From: CAVSLM01 sp963728895
GTDB taxonomy: Bacteria; Pseudomonadota; Gammaproteobacteria; JBBQDK01
Assembly (NCBI GenBank): GCA_963728895.1
Contig: CAVSLM010000003.1
Location: forward strand, 124,001 to 188,000
Reading direction: 5' to 3'
DNA length: 64,000 nucleotides
The notes beneath the pieces were generated by a model. It worked only from the letters and a program-made list of their open reading frames with translations, was not told the origin of the DNA and ran no database searches. The position numbers and the translations under genes were made by a program. Numbering within the stretch: the stretch's first letter is position 1; each line of letters begins with the position of its first letter. Of this stretch, positions 24,793 to 33,179 are shown one piece after another.

Positions 24793-26628
24793 ATGCCCAC
24801 CGGCTCCATGCACCCCGACGCCCTGACCGCGCTTGCCGGGATCGGAGTGCTTGCACTCGCCTGCCAGTGGCTCGCCTGGTGGGTGAAGCTCCCGGCGATC
24901 CTGTTCCTCCTGGTGGCGGGGATCTTGGTCGGTCCGGGGTTCGGCTGGCTGCAACCGGATGTCCTGTTTGGCAGCCTGCTGTTTCCGGTGATCTCACTGT
25001 CGGTGGCGGTGATCCTGTTCGAAGGCAGCCTTACCCTCAAGCTGGAGCAGATCCGCGGGCTGGAGCGCGTGGTCCGGCGCATGGTCACCATCGGGCTGCT
25101 GGTCACCTGGCTGGTGACAACGGTCGCGACCCGCTGGCTGCTGGACTTCCCCTGGGAGATCGCTACCCTTTTCGGTGCCATCACCGTGGTCACGGGACCG
25201 ACGGTGATCGTGCCAATGCTCCGCACCGTGCGCCCGAACGCTGCCATCGCCAAGGTGCTGCGCTGGGAGGGCATCGTCATCGATCCGCTCGGTGCGCTGC
25301 TCGCCGTGCTGGTGTTCGAGGCCATCATCTCCGGGCGCGGCGAACCGGCGCTCGCGCACGCGTTGCTGCGCTTTGGGGAGATGGTCGGCGTGGGCGTGGT
25401 GATTGGTGGGGCGGTTGGACAGCTGCTCGGAGTAGTGCTGCGCGCGCATGCGCTCCCCGAGTACCTGCACAACGTCGCGACCCTGACCCTGTTGTTCGGC
25501 GTGTTCGCCGCCTCGAACGCCATTCTGCCGGAGTCGGGTCTGCTGAGCGTCACCGTCATGGGTATGTGGCTCGCGAACATGCGCGACGTGCATCTCGACG
25601 ATATCCTCGATTTCAAAGAGAGCCTCAGTCTGCTGCTGATCTCGGGTCTGTTCATCCTGCTCGCTGCCCGCCTGGAGCCCGCGCAGATCGAGCGTCTGGG
25701 CTGGCCCGCCGTCGGCGTGTTTCTCGCCATGCAGCTGGTGGCGCGACCGGCAAAGGTGCTGGTATCGACCTGGCGCTCGGCGCTCACCTGGCGCGAGCGC
25801 GCGCTGTTGGCGTGGATTGCACCGCGAGGGATCGTAGCCGCGGCGGTGGCGGCCCTGTTCGCCCTGCGCCTGCAGCAGGCGGGCTACACCAGGGCCAACC
25901 TGCTCGTCGCACTCACCTTCATGGTGATCATCGGAACCGTGGTGGTGCAAAGCGCCACGGCACGCTGGCTCGCGCAGTGGCTCGGGGTGGCGGATCCGGA
26001 TCCCAGGGGCTTTCTTATCGTCGGCGCAAATTCCGTGGCGCGGGCCATCGGCGAGGCACTTACCCATCAACGCTGCCGCGTGCTCCTCGCCGACACGCAT
26101 TGGGAGAACGTGCATGCCGCGCGCATGGAGGGCTTGGAGACCTACTTCGGCAATCCGGTTTCCGAACATGCCGATCGGCACCTGGACCTGGTGGGCATCG
26201 GCAGGCTGCTGGCGCTGTCGCCGCAAAGCGAGCTCAACGCGCTGGCGAGCGTGCGCTATCGCACCGAGTTCGGTCGCAATGCCGTCTACGTTCTGGCCGC
26301 GAGCACTGACAAGGATTCGACCGCCAAGCGCGAAGTCTCGCCCCGCCAGCGCGGTTACACCCTGTTCGGTGGCGACGTGACCTATGCCAAGCTCGCCAGT
26401 CTCCTCAGCCGCGGTGCGCGTATCCGCGGAACGCCGTTGACGGAGGCTTTCGACTTCGAGGCGTATGTGCGGCAATACAGGCGCAAGGCGATTCCGCTGT
26501 TCGCGCTCGACAACCGGGGACGACTGCAGGTATTCGTTACGGACGGCGTCATGAAGCCGCAACCGGGGTGGACCATCATCAGCCTGATCCAGGTGGAGGA
26601 GCCGAACGAAGCGCGGCACGGTGCTTGA
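24793..26628 (+). CDS. CPA1-type sodium(or potassium)/proton antiporter with C-terminal TrkA-N domain
   Basis: About 611 residues. The first 400 contain roughly 12 hydrophobic helices with the antiporter segments GPTVIVPML and EGIVIDPLGALL (the acidic pair of the ion site). From about residue 405 a Rossmann-type RCK/TrkA-N segment begins (FLIVGANSVARAIGEAL) and a further soluble tail follows. ATG 24793 is chosen; ATG 24808 is also possible, and the frame is open upstream to 24742. It is divergent from the tup regulator. Confidence 0.85.
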   Translation: MPTGSMHPDALTALAGIGVLALACQWLAWWVKLPAILFLLVAGILVGPGFGWLQPDVLFGSLLFPVISLSVAVILFEGSLTLKLEQIRGLERVVRRMVTIGLLVTWLVTTVATRWLLDFPWEIATLFGAITVVTGPTVIVPMLRTVRPNAAIAKVLRWEGIVIDPLGALLAVLVFEAIISGRGEPALAHALLRFGEMVGVGVVIGGAVGQLLGVVLRAHALPEYLHNVATLTLLFGVFAASNAILPESGLLSVTVMGMWLANMRDVHLDDILDFKESLSLLLISGLFILLAARLEPAQIERLGWPAVGVFLAMQLVARPAKVLVSTWRSALTWRERALLAWIAPRGIVAAAVAALFALRLQQAGYTRANLLVALTFMVIIGTVVVQSATARWLAQWLGVADPDPRGFLIVGANSVARAIGEALTHQRCRVLLADTHWENVHAARMEGLETYFGNPVSEHADRHLDLVGIGRLLALSPQSELNALASVRYRTEFGRNAVYVLAASTDKDSTAKREVSPRQRGYTLFGGDVTYAKLASLLSRGARIRGTPLTEAFDFEAYVRQYRRKAIPLFALDNRGRLQVFVTDGVMKPQPGWTIISLIQVEEPNEARHGA

Positions 26629-26679
26629 ACGCAGGGCGCTGTGGTATTTTTCCGCGTGCGACCTAAAGGGGATACTGGC

Positions 26680-26901
26680 ATGTCAAAAATCAACAAGGCG
26701 TTGCTCGGTCTGGTACTGGGCTTGGCCATCGGGATGTGGCTGGGCGTCAACATCGGGCGCGACCGGCCCCTGCTGTCCAATCCTTTCGCCGACAGCACGG
26801 TCGGGCACCAGGTACGGCAGACGGGCGAGCAGATTCTGCAGCGCAGCGGGGAGGCACTGGAGCGCGGCGGAAAGGCTCTGCAGCAGAAGGCAAACGAATA
26901 G
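26680..26901 (+). CDS. Small single-pass membrane protein
   Basis: 73 residues: one N-terminal transmembrane helix (ALLGLVLGLAIGMWLGV) followed by a polar, amphipathic helical tail rich in Gln/Glu/Lys (VRQTGEQILQRSGEALERG). Start ATG 26680 follows AAAGGGGAT. Family not recognised; the shape recalls YtxH-type proteins. Confidence 0.55.
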   Translation: MSKINKALLGLVLGLAIGMWLGVNIGRDRPLLSNPFADSTVGHQVRQTGEQILQRSGEALERGGKALQQKANE

Positions 26902-26938
26902 TTTCCGGCGCCGCACTGCCCGAACGAACATCAGTTGA

Positions 26939-26955
26939 CCTTATGCGCCATAAGG
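26939..26955. promoter_or_regulatory. Perfect palindrome CCTTATG-CGC-CATAAGG
   Basis: Two exact 7-bp arms with a 3-base centre, 118 bp before the sulfur-globule-like gene, next to a TTGACC hexamer (26935-26940). It has the size of a dimeric regulator's operator. No protein can be assigned to it. Confidence 0.45.
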
Positions 26956-27072
26956 GTAATTGGCTTGCATATATTAGAAAATGGTAATACGCTTTTTTGC
27001 GCTGTTATCAAGAACGACCGGTCGATGGTAGGTTTCGCCGGTCACATCCGTGAAGAAGAAGAGGGTGTTGTC

Positions 27073-27405
27073 ATGAAAATGCTAAAAGTTCTCGCTATGG
27101 CTGGAGTGTTGGCATCCGCTGCAGCGGTGACGACTTCCGCGAACGCCTGGTGGGGTGGACCGTGGGATGGCTTTGGCGACGGTTGGGGCGGTATGGATTT
27201 CAACTTCAGCGCCCATGGGAGCGGCTACGGATACGGTGGCCCGTGGGGGTACGGTCCGTACTACGGTGGTGGTCCATGGGGCTACGGCTATGGTCCCTAT
27301 GGGTGGGGTGCGCCCTACGCCTATGGCTACGGCTATCCGTATGGTTATGGTTATGCCCCGGCGGTGGTGTTGCCTCAGGCGCCGCAGACTTCCGAGAGCA
27401 AGTAG
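27073..27405 (+). CDS. Sulfur-globule-family secreted protein (Gly/Tyr-rich)
   Basis: 110 residues with a clear signal peptide (MKMLKVLAMAGVLASAAAV ... SANA). The mature chain is mostly Gly, Tyr, Trp and Pro in repeats such as GYGYGGPWGYG and AYGYGYPYGYGY, as in the sulfur globule envelope proteins (SgpA/SgpB/SgpC) of purple sulfur bacteria, which coat periplasmic sulfur deposits. Low-complexity Gly/Tyr proteins of other functions can look alike, so the role is an inference. ATG 27073 is chosen because it gives the signal peptide; the frame is open upstream. A strong terminator follows. Confidence 0.7.
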   Translation: MKMLKVLAMAGVLASAAAVTTSANAWWGGPWDGFGDGWGGMDFNFSAHGSGYGYGGPWGYGPYYGGGPWGYGYGPYGWGAPYAYGYGYPYGYGYAPAVVLPQAPQTSESK

Positions 27406-27448
27406 TCGGAGGCCCGCATCCCCGCCTTGGCGGACCAGGATGCGACGA

Positions 27449-27480
27449 ACAGAGGGTGGAGCGATCCACCCTCTGTTGTT
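27449..27480 (+). terminator. Intrinsic terminator after the sulfur-globule-like gene
   Basis: ACAGAGGGTGGA (27449-27460) and TCCACCCTCTGT (27465-27476) pair perfectly over 12 bp around GCGA, followed by TGTT/TTT. Ends transcription of the 27073-27405 gene. Confidence 0.85.
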
Positions 27481-27482
27481 TC

Positions 27483-28203
27483 CGGCACCCGAGGTCACAC
27501 GCCGAGATCTCCGCCTGAAGAGTTTCCCGCTGGCTTGCATCATCCCACCAGCCGTGGTGCCGATCCTCCGCCGTTCTTTACAACTCTGTGAAATTCTTAT
27601 GTATTGCAGCGACGTCCGCCGCATGGCGGTTCCGTGGCACTCGCCAGACATCACTTTTGCATTTCGTCGCTGATTTGAGACGCTTTTTTTCGCACCTAAC
27701 GCTCGACATCGAGAGGCTTTCCCGGCATACTTTGTGGGCATTGACGGAACACGCCGCACCAACGCGGTGCTTTCGCCGCCGCCGCCGCAGCACCACCACC
27801 AGGGCCCAAATCCGCAGCCGGAATGTTCGTAACGAGGCGGATCGCTGCAGGCAGTTACATCAGTTATTCATAATGAACTGGTATTCTGTCCGCGGTTCTG
27901 GCATTCAGGCGATCGTTTTACTGCCGTGCGGGTTGAGGATGTACCGGCATTGAGCGGGCGCGACGGCGTGGGACATACGAGGGGTCTCCCACCGGGAAGT
28001 TGCCGCACATAGTGTTTCGCTGTTTCCGCTTCTAACAAGAATTCACCATGCGCAGGAATCGGCGCTGGTCCTCCGATCACGGCTGCGGACCGGTCCGCCG
28101 GGGATCATCGGCTGCAATGCCGCTGATCAGAACAAGAAATCAGGACACACCTGATCGCGAACGAGACGACCAACCAACGTTCACGATTAGAAATGGGGAG
28201 ATC
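27483..28203. other. Gene-poor region
   Basis: No gene I can support. It is more AT-rich in places than the surroundings (27590-27720 and 27850-27960), with a short GCC/CAC triplet run at about 27774-27802. Open frames on both strands lack ribosome-binding sites and recognisable domains. The promoter of the secreted protein gene at 28204 should lie at its right end. Confidence 0.4.
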
Positions 28204-29244
28204 ATGGGAGCCGTAGCCATAGTTCATCACTTTCACCGACACCACCAGCCGCTCCGCGGCATTTCCATGCTGACCTTGTGCTCTGCGCTGGTCCTGCTGT
28301 GCCTTGCCATTCCGGCCACGGGCGACGCGGCAGAACTGTGGGTCAGCAACAGTCCGGCGCGCACCGCGCCTACCCCGCTTGCGGGGGCCGTAGTGAGCGG
28401 AGACGTTTATATCTACGCTACGCCGCCGCTCTCTTCGGTACTGGTCCGATTCTTTGTCGATGGCCAGTCTGTGGCGCAGCGCACCGAGCTCTATCCACCC
28501 TACGACCTCGAGGGAACCCTGCCCGACGGGACGGCTGGCGGCCTGAACACCAGGGACCTCGCGGATGGCACGCACCTCCTCTCGGTTGAGGTGACCGACG
28601 CCAACAACCAGCTGCAGCGCTACTATGCGAGCTTCGTGGTTGCCAACAACGCGTCCGCCTCTGCGCCGTCGACTGCCGGCTCAAACGCCCTTTCGGCGCG
28701 CGGCGACACCGCGAGCACGGTGCTCGATACGCCCGTCACCATCGACGTGTTGACCAACGACGTTGGCATGGACAATCCGCCCTTCAACGTAACGGTGAGC
28801 GCTGCGCCCGCCAACGGAACCACGACCGTCGGGGTGGACGGCAGCATCGTCTACCGCCCTGACGCGGGCTACGTCGGCAACGACAGTTTCCTTTACCGGG
28901 TGCAGGACGCGCTGGGCAACACTTCGATTGCCACCGCGACGGTGCGAGTCACCATGTGCACGGGCTGCGGCAGCGGTGTTTCAGTCGTTCTGAGCTGGGC
29001 GCCGAGCTCAGGTACCGTTCAGGGTTACCGGGTCTACTACGGCCAGCAGGGTAGTACGGCCGACCAGCTCGTCTCGGATCTGCCGCTCAACTCGGGTCTC
29101 ATCCAGCCGTCGGCGCCGAAGGTCACTCTGGACAGCGCGGCGGATCTCGGCCTCGCGCCGGGCCAGGAGGCTTGCTTCCGGATACGAGCGTACAACAACG
29201 CCGGGACTTCTTCGTTCTCACAACCAGTCTGCTCGGTGCTTTAG
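28204..29244 (+). CDS. Secreted protein with cadherin/Ig-like and fibronectin-III-like domains
   Basis: 346 residues. A hydrophobic signal segment (MLTLCSALVLLCLAIPATG) begins about 21 residues in, so ATG 28267 is an alternative start; ATG 28204 has GGGGAG close by. The middle (about 30-140) is an Ig-like fold; about 155-250 matches the tandem cadherin-like/Big_9 pattern (TPVTIDVLTNDVG, YRPDAGYVGNDSFLYRV). The C-terminal ~90 residues (VVLSWAPSSGTVQGYRVYY ... CFRIRAYNNAGTSSFSQP) read as a fibronectin type III domain. Probably an extracellular adhesive or binding protein. No anchor motif is seen. Confidence 0.65.
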   Translation: MGAVAIVHHFHRHHQPLRGISMLTLCSALVLLCLAIPATGDAAELWVSNSPARTAPTPLAGAVVSGDVYIYATPPLSSVLVRFFVDGQSVAQRTELYPPYDLEGTLPDGTAGGLNTRDLADGTHLLSVEVTDANNQLQRYYASFVVANNASASAPSTAGSNALSARGDTASTVLDTPVTIDVLTNDVGMDNPPFNVTVSAAPANGTTTVGVDGSIVYRPDAGYVGNDSFLYRVQDALGNTSIATATVRVTMCTGCGSGVSVVLSWAPSSGTVQGYRVYYGQQGSTADQLVSDLPLNSGLIQPSAPKVTLDSAADLGLAPGQEACFRIRAYNNAGTSSFSQPVCSVL

Positions 29245-29339
29245 TTAGCCGCCGCGACCCTGCCGGTGTCGGCGTGTCGTACGATGTGCGCCGGCACCGA
29301 CACCGGGAACGATGCAGCCTCGGGGCGGTCGATCTCTGG

Positions 29340-29756
29340 ATGAGGCTTCGAAGACGTCTGTTGCGCGCATCCGGTGCAACCGTGCTGCTGCTCTCGACGG
29401 TACCGGCGGCGCACGCGGCGCCCACGGACGCGGCTTTGCCGCGGCTGCAACGCGAGCAGGCGCAAGCCGCACTCGTGCTGCAGCGCCAACAGCAGCGCTA
29501 TGGGGAACAGCTCGCGCCGCTTTCCATTCCGCAGTGGTTGGACCTCCAGCAGCGCAACGCGCGACAGCGCAGCTGGCAGGGTCAGTTGCTGCAGCGCGAG
29601 CAGCAGGAGCAGCAAATCCTGAACCGGCGCAGCGGGGATCCGCCCGCGCCCGTCACGCCCGCGCCGGATTCGCGCTGGCAGCGGGAACAGGGCGCACAGG
29701 ACCTGCGCTTTCGCATGGAACGTCCCGGTTGGCCGTTTCCCCGCGCGCGCGAGTGA
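29340..29756 (+). CDS. Small exported Gln/Arg-rich helical protein
   Basis: 138 residues with an N-terminal signal peptide (RRRLLRASGATVLLLSTVP ... AHA). The mature part is Gln-, Arg- and Leu-rich and predicted helical or coiled-coil (ALVLQRQQQRYGEQ, WQGQLLQREQQEQQIL), ending in a Pro-rich tail. No family recognised. Start chosen for the signal peptide; the frame is open to 29172. Confidence 0.45.
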   Translation: MRLRRRLLRASGATVLLLSTVPAAHAAPTDAALPRLQREQAQAALVLQRQQQRYGEQLAPLSIPQWLDLQQRNARQRSWQGQLLQREQQEQQILNRRSGDPPAPVTPAPDSRWQREQGAQDLRFRMERPGWPFPRARE

Positions 29757-29920
29757 ACATCGCGGCGTCAGAGCAACATCGTGTCGCCGCCGCCGTGCAG
29801 GACTAGCCCGCATGCATCCCGCGCGCGGCCAGCGCGCCGGACAACGTGGGGGTTCGGTCAGGGGTTCGTCCGTGCGTCTGCTGGTGGTACCAAGAACCAA
29901 CGCAGCAAGCCGGGCCGCAT

Positions 29921-30799
29921 TCAGCCGATCTGGCTGGCGAGTTGGCGGCGCTTGGTCTCGAGGTATTGCTGCTTGTCCATGTTTTCGAACAGCTGCCGGC
30001 GATACTGCTGGGTGAGGTCGTACCAGTGACTGCCGCAGGCTTCGCGTGCGTGCTGCCCGGGTGACAGGGACACGTCCAGGAAAGCCTGCAGCGCGAGGTA
30101 ATAGCGCACGACGTTGCGTTCGATCAGCCCCTGCCTGCCTTTGACATACACCGGTGCTCCGTCGGCCGTGTGGTCGACGACGGTGAAGCCCACCTTGTGC
30201 CGGCCGGCGGTCGCGAGATAGGCGCCCATGACCATGCGGCTCATGAGACTGGTGCGGTAGGCGTACTGCAGGCGGACGAAAGTGTGTGCGCCGTCGACCG
30301 GGGTCGCCTGGACGGAAATGCGGTAGTCGCGGGTTCCGAATGGACCCGAGCCTGCGCGCAGCAGCAGCGCCACGTAATCGGGCTGCAGCTGCTGGACCTG
30401 ATAGTCATAGGAGAGCTCGAACGCCCGGTCCGCCAGGGCTCCGGGCGCGGACTCCACGTTGAGGTGCAGAAAGCTGCGCGGCTCGGCGGGGCCGGGCGTG
30501 CAGGCGCTGACATTGGTGACCACCGGCACGAAGTCACACCAGCGCTCCGGGCTGGCAAGCACCTGACGCACGGCATCGAAGGGATGCTCGAGGACCCCCA
30601 GCACTTCGGCCTGCAGTACGCCCTGATGCTCGCCAGAGTGGACCTGAAGCGGCAATCCGGCATTCGCTGCGGCAAAGGACGTGTAGAGTGCCTGCAGCTC
30701 GGCCTGCGCGGGCGTCATGGACAGGTCGCACCATGCCGGCGCGGCCCATGCGCACAGCACCAGCATTGCGCTTCGGAAGGAATGCCGCACGGCAATCAC
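29921..30799 (-). CDS. Periplasmic START/SRPBCC-like protein
   Basis: 292 residues with a signal peptide of about 24 residues (MLVLCAWAAPAWC). The mature protein has features of the START-like helix-grip fold: AEVLGVLEHPFDAVRQVLASPERWCDFVP, a central beta sheet including YRISVQATPVDGAHTFVRLQY, and a long C-terminal helical part ending KRRQLASQIG. A hydrophobic-ligand-binding role is inferred from fold only. Nothing in the neighbourhood defines a pathway. Confidence 0.5.
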   Translation of the reverse strand: MIAVRHSFRSAMLVLCAWAAPAWCDLSMTPAQAELQALYTSFAAANAGLPLQVHSGEHQGVLQAEVLGVLEHPFDAVRQVLASPERWCDFVPVVTNVSACTPGPAEPRSFLHLNVESAPGALADRAFELSYDYQVQQLQPDYVALLLRAGSGPFGTRDYRISVQATPVDGAHTFVRLQYAYRTSLMSRMVMGAYLATAGRHKVGFTVVDHTADGAPVYVKGRQGLIERNVVRYYLALQAFLDVSLSPGQHAREACGSHWYDLTQQYRRQLFENMDKQQYLETKRRQLASQIG

Positions 30800-30855
30800 T
30801 CCTTGTGTCAGACGGTCGTGCGCGGACCACCCCGGCCCGCCGGAACGACGGCCAC

Positions 30856-31326
30856 TCAGTCGTTGTGCGTCAGTTGCCAGCCGCGCAGCACGTCGTTGAC
30901 GCGTGTGCGGATGGCGTCGAGATCCTCCTCACGGTAGCGCGGCTTGGCGATGTGCGCGAAGATTTCACCGGCGGCGAACGGCGCGTATGCCTCCCGCCGC
31001 TCCACCGCCTGCTCCAACAAACCGATCATCTGATTCAGGCTGGAGCCGTGCAGACCCATGTGGCTGTCGCGGATGCCAAGCTGTTCCTTGGCGCGCTGAA
31101 GCTGCACGACCGGATGCTCTCGGTCGCAGCCGACCAGGCGCAACCGGCCGGTACGGATGGCGTGTTCGGCGATAGCCACCGGCATGCAGTGCAAATCTTT
31201 CGGATCGTCGAGCGAATGGGTGTGGGTCTTGCCGAATGGGGCGACCACGATCCATTTGCCGTTAGGACCATCTCCGCCGAAAGACGCAACCTCCCCCTCG
31301 TAGATCTGCCCTTCTTCGAGCGTCAC
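30856..31326 (-). CDS. Conserved-looking protein of unknown function
   Basis: 156 residues, no signal peptide or membrane segment. GTG 31326 is chosen because AAGGAGG (31333-31339 on the opposite strand) sits six bases upstream. Notable residues are the His-rich stretch GKTHTHSLDD, a single CDREHP and a helical C-terminal half with a YREEDLDAIRTRVND helix. I do not recognise the family. Confidence 0.5.
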   Translation of the reverse strand: MTLEEGQIYEGEVASFGGDGPNGKWIVVAPFGKTHTHSLDDPKDLHCMPVAIAEHAIRTGRLRLVGCDREHPVVQLQRAKEQLGIRDSHMGLHGSSLNQMIGLLEQAVERREAYAPFAAGEIFAHIAKPRYREEDLDAIRTRVNDVLRGWQLTHND

Positions 31327-31478
31327 TTGATGCCTCCTTGGGGTCCCAAGGTGCGGGTGCAAAGCCTACCACGCGGACGCGTTCGGGCAAAGGGGCGCCG
31401 CACTCGCTGACTGCGCCGGTCGGCATATGTCACCAGCCTGCGCATCTCGGCGGCATAGCCATCTCGCCAGACGTAACG

Positions 31479-33179
31479 TCAGTGAAGGCGCCGTATGCGC
31501 CCGTCGCGGCGTGCGGAGAACGGCTGCGGTCGCCGTCTCAGGTATTCGGCGAGCGCTTCCACGTCGGGCGCTCCGACGGTGCGCTGCGTGCCTTCGAGCA
31601 GCACGCCGAAGCGATCGCCGCCCGCAGCCAGATAGCTGTTGACGGTCACCCGGTAGCATGCGTCGGGATCGAGTGGCGCAGCGCCGATGCTCACCTCGAC
31701 CACGCGCGCCCCGGCGGGGCGTGCCGCGTCCCAGGTATAGCGCAGCCCCGCAACCTGCAACAGTCGCGGTTCACTCTGACCGTGCCACTGCTGTTCCAGG
31801 AGCGCGCGCAGCTGACGGCCTTTGAGCTGCATGGTTACCAGCGTGTCCCCGAAGGGCTGCACCGTGAAAAGGTCGCCCCAGGTGATGCGGCCGGGCGCGA
31901 GGTCGGCGCGGATGCCGCCAGGATTCGTGAGCGCCACGTCGGCGCCGGTTGCCACACGCTGGGCATCGGCAATGAGATCGCCGAGCGCGGACTCGCCCGC
32001 CGCATCGGCGCTGCGCGAGATCGCGTCCATGGTGGTCGTGACCGGGACATCGACCTGCGATCCCACGCGTGCAGCGGCACGTGCCACCAGCGCCGCTGCC
32101 GCCGCCAGCGGCCGCAGGCCGGGTCCCGCATCGGCATAGGTAGTCACGATCTGCGCCTGCCGCTGCAGCACCTGATCGGTCGCCCCGTCGATGACCAGAT
32201 CGATGTCGGCGTAGGCGCGGCCCGCGGAGCGGGCCTGCACCGCCAGCACCGTGCCGCCGTCGCGGCTCGCCAGCCGGGCGTTGGTGAAGGCATGTGTATG
32301 CCCCGAGACCACGACATCGACGTCGGCATCGAGACGCGCGGCAATGCCGACCAGCGCTCCCTGTGGAGGCTTGGCATCGTTGCGCGTGGGTCCCTCGTAG
32401 GGTGGCTGGCGCGCACCCTGGTGCAGTAGCACCACGATGGCGTGCACGCCCTGCGCCTTCACTTGCGACACGTAGACGTTGATGGCCTGCGCTTCGTCGA
32501 CGAAGCGCAGGCCCGCGATACCCTCGGGCCGAACCACGTTGGGGGTGTCCGCGAGCACCGCGCCGATGAAGGCGACGGCGACGCCGCCGACGCGCTTCAC
32601 CACATAGGGCGGAACAATCGGGCGACCGGTGGCCGCGTCCAGCACGTTGGCACACACATAGGGAAATCGTGCGCCGCGCCATTCGCGCTCCAGATAGGGG
32701 CCACCGGCGTGGTTGCCTCCCCGAATCAGGCGCAGCAGTTCCGATCGGCCTTCGTCGAATTCATGGTTGCCCAGCGTGCCGACCAGGTTGCAGCGTGGAT
32801 CCATGCGTGCTTCGTAGCGGCAGGCGTCGTTGGCGAGCAGGTTGAGCAGCGAGATCGCCGGCTCGTCCTGCAGCAGGCCCGAGGTCGGCGGGCTGGCACC
32901 GACCTGGTCGCCCGCGTGCACGATCAGCGTACGCTCGGGCATCTGCCGCCCCGCCGCCCGCAGGTAGGCTGCCAGCACCGCCGCACCGCCAACCGGACGT
33001 CCGTCGTCGCCGCGCGCGCTCGCCAGGTTCCCATGGAAATCGTTGATGGCGAGGATCTTCACCTGCACGGAGTGCGTCGTGCCGTGCGTCGTCGGGGCCG
33101 CCTCCGGATCGGCGGCGGTTCCGCCGGCGAGCAGCGACAGGATCAGCAGGATGGGACCTGCGGCGGATCGAGGTGTCAC
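31479..33179 (-). CDS. 5'-nucleotidase/2',3'-cyclic phosphodiesterase family enzyme
   Basis: 566 residues, exported (signal segment GPILLILSLLAGGTA). N-terminal calcineurin-like metallophosphatase: NDFHGNL, HAGDQVGASP, GTLGNHEFDEG and VSGHTHAF supply the two-metal ligands. C-terminal 5_nucleotid_C domain: ALGDLIADAQR, TNPGGIRADL and VTVNSYLAAGGDRF. It would hydrolyse extracellular nucleotides in the periplasm. The GTG start overlaps the previous gene's TGA (GTGA), so it is coupled to the glycosidase gene. Confidence 0.88.
   Translation of the reverse strand: MTPRSAAGPILLILSLLAGGTAADPEAAPTTHGTTHSVQVKILAINDFHGNLASARGDDGRPVGGAAVLAAYLRAAGRQMPERTLIVHAGDQVGASPPTSGLLQDEPAISLLNLLANDACRYEARMDPRCNLVGTLGNHEFDEGRSELLRLIRGGNHAGGPYLEREWRGARFPYVCANVLDAATGRPIVPPYVVKRVGGVAVAFIGAVLADTPNVVRPEGIAGLRFVDEAQAINVYVSQVKAQGVHAIVVLLHQGARQPPYEGPTRNDAKPPQGALVGIAARLDADVDVVVSGHTHAFTNARLASRDGGTVLAVQARSAGRAYADIDLVIDGATDQVLQRQAQIVTTYADAGPGLRPLAAAAALVARAAARVGSQVDVPVTTTMDAISRSADAAGESALGDLIADAQRVATGADVALTNPGGIRADLAPGRITWGDLFTVQPFGDTLVTMQLKGRQLRALLEQQWHGQSEPRLLQVAGLRYTWDAARPAGARVVEVSIGAAPLDPDACYRVTVNSYLAAGGDRFGVLLEGTQRTVGAPDVEALAEYLRRRPQPFSARRDGRIRRLH

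Noticed and set aside
24994..26619. 541-codon frame antisense to the antiporter
   Set aside because: Shadow of the real gene; no ribosome-binding site and low-complexity His/Gln/Arg content.
27774..27802. GCC/CAC triplet run as a microsatellite or CRISPR-like repeat
   Set aside because: Only a short imperfect run; no spacers and no cas genes anywhere in the window.
27588..27953. 121-codon plus-strand frame after the sulfur-globule-like gene
   Set aside because: No ribosome-binding site, no domain, triplet-repeat-driven Arg run; treated as non-coding.
28050..28203. N-terminal extension of the secreted Ig-like protein
   Set aside because: The frame is open but highly charged and lacks a signal sequence; the export signal begins near 28267, so the shorter starts are preferred.
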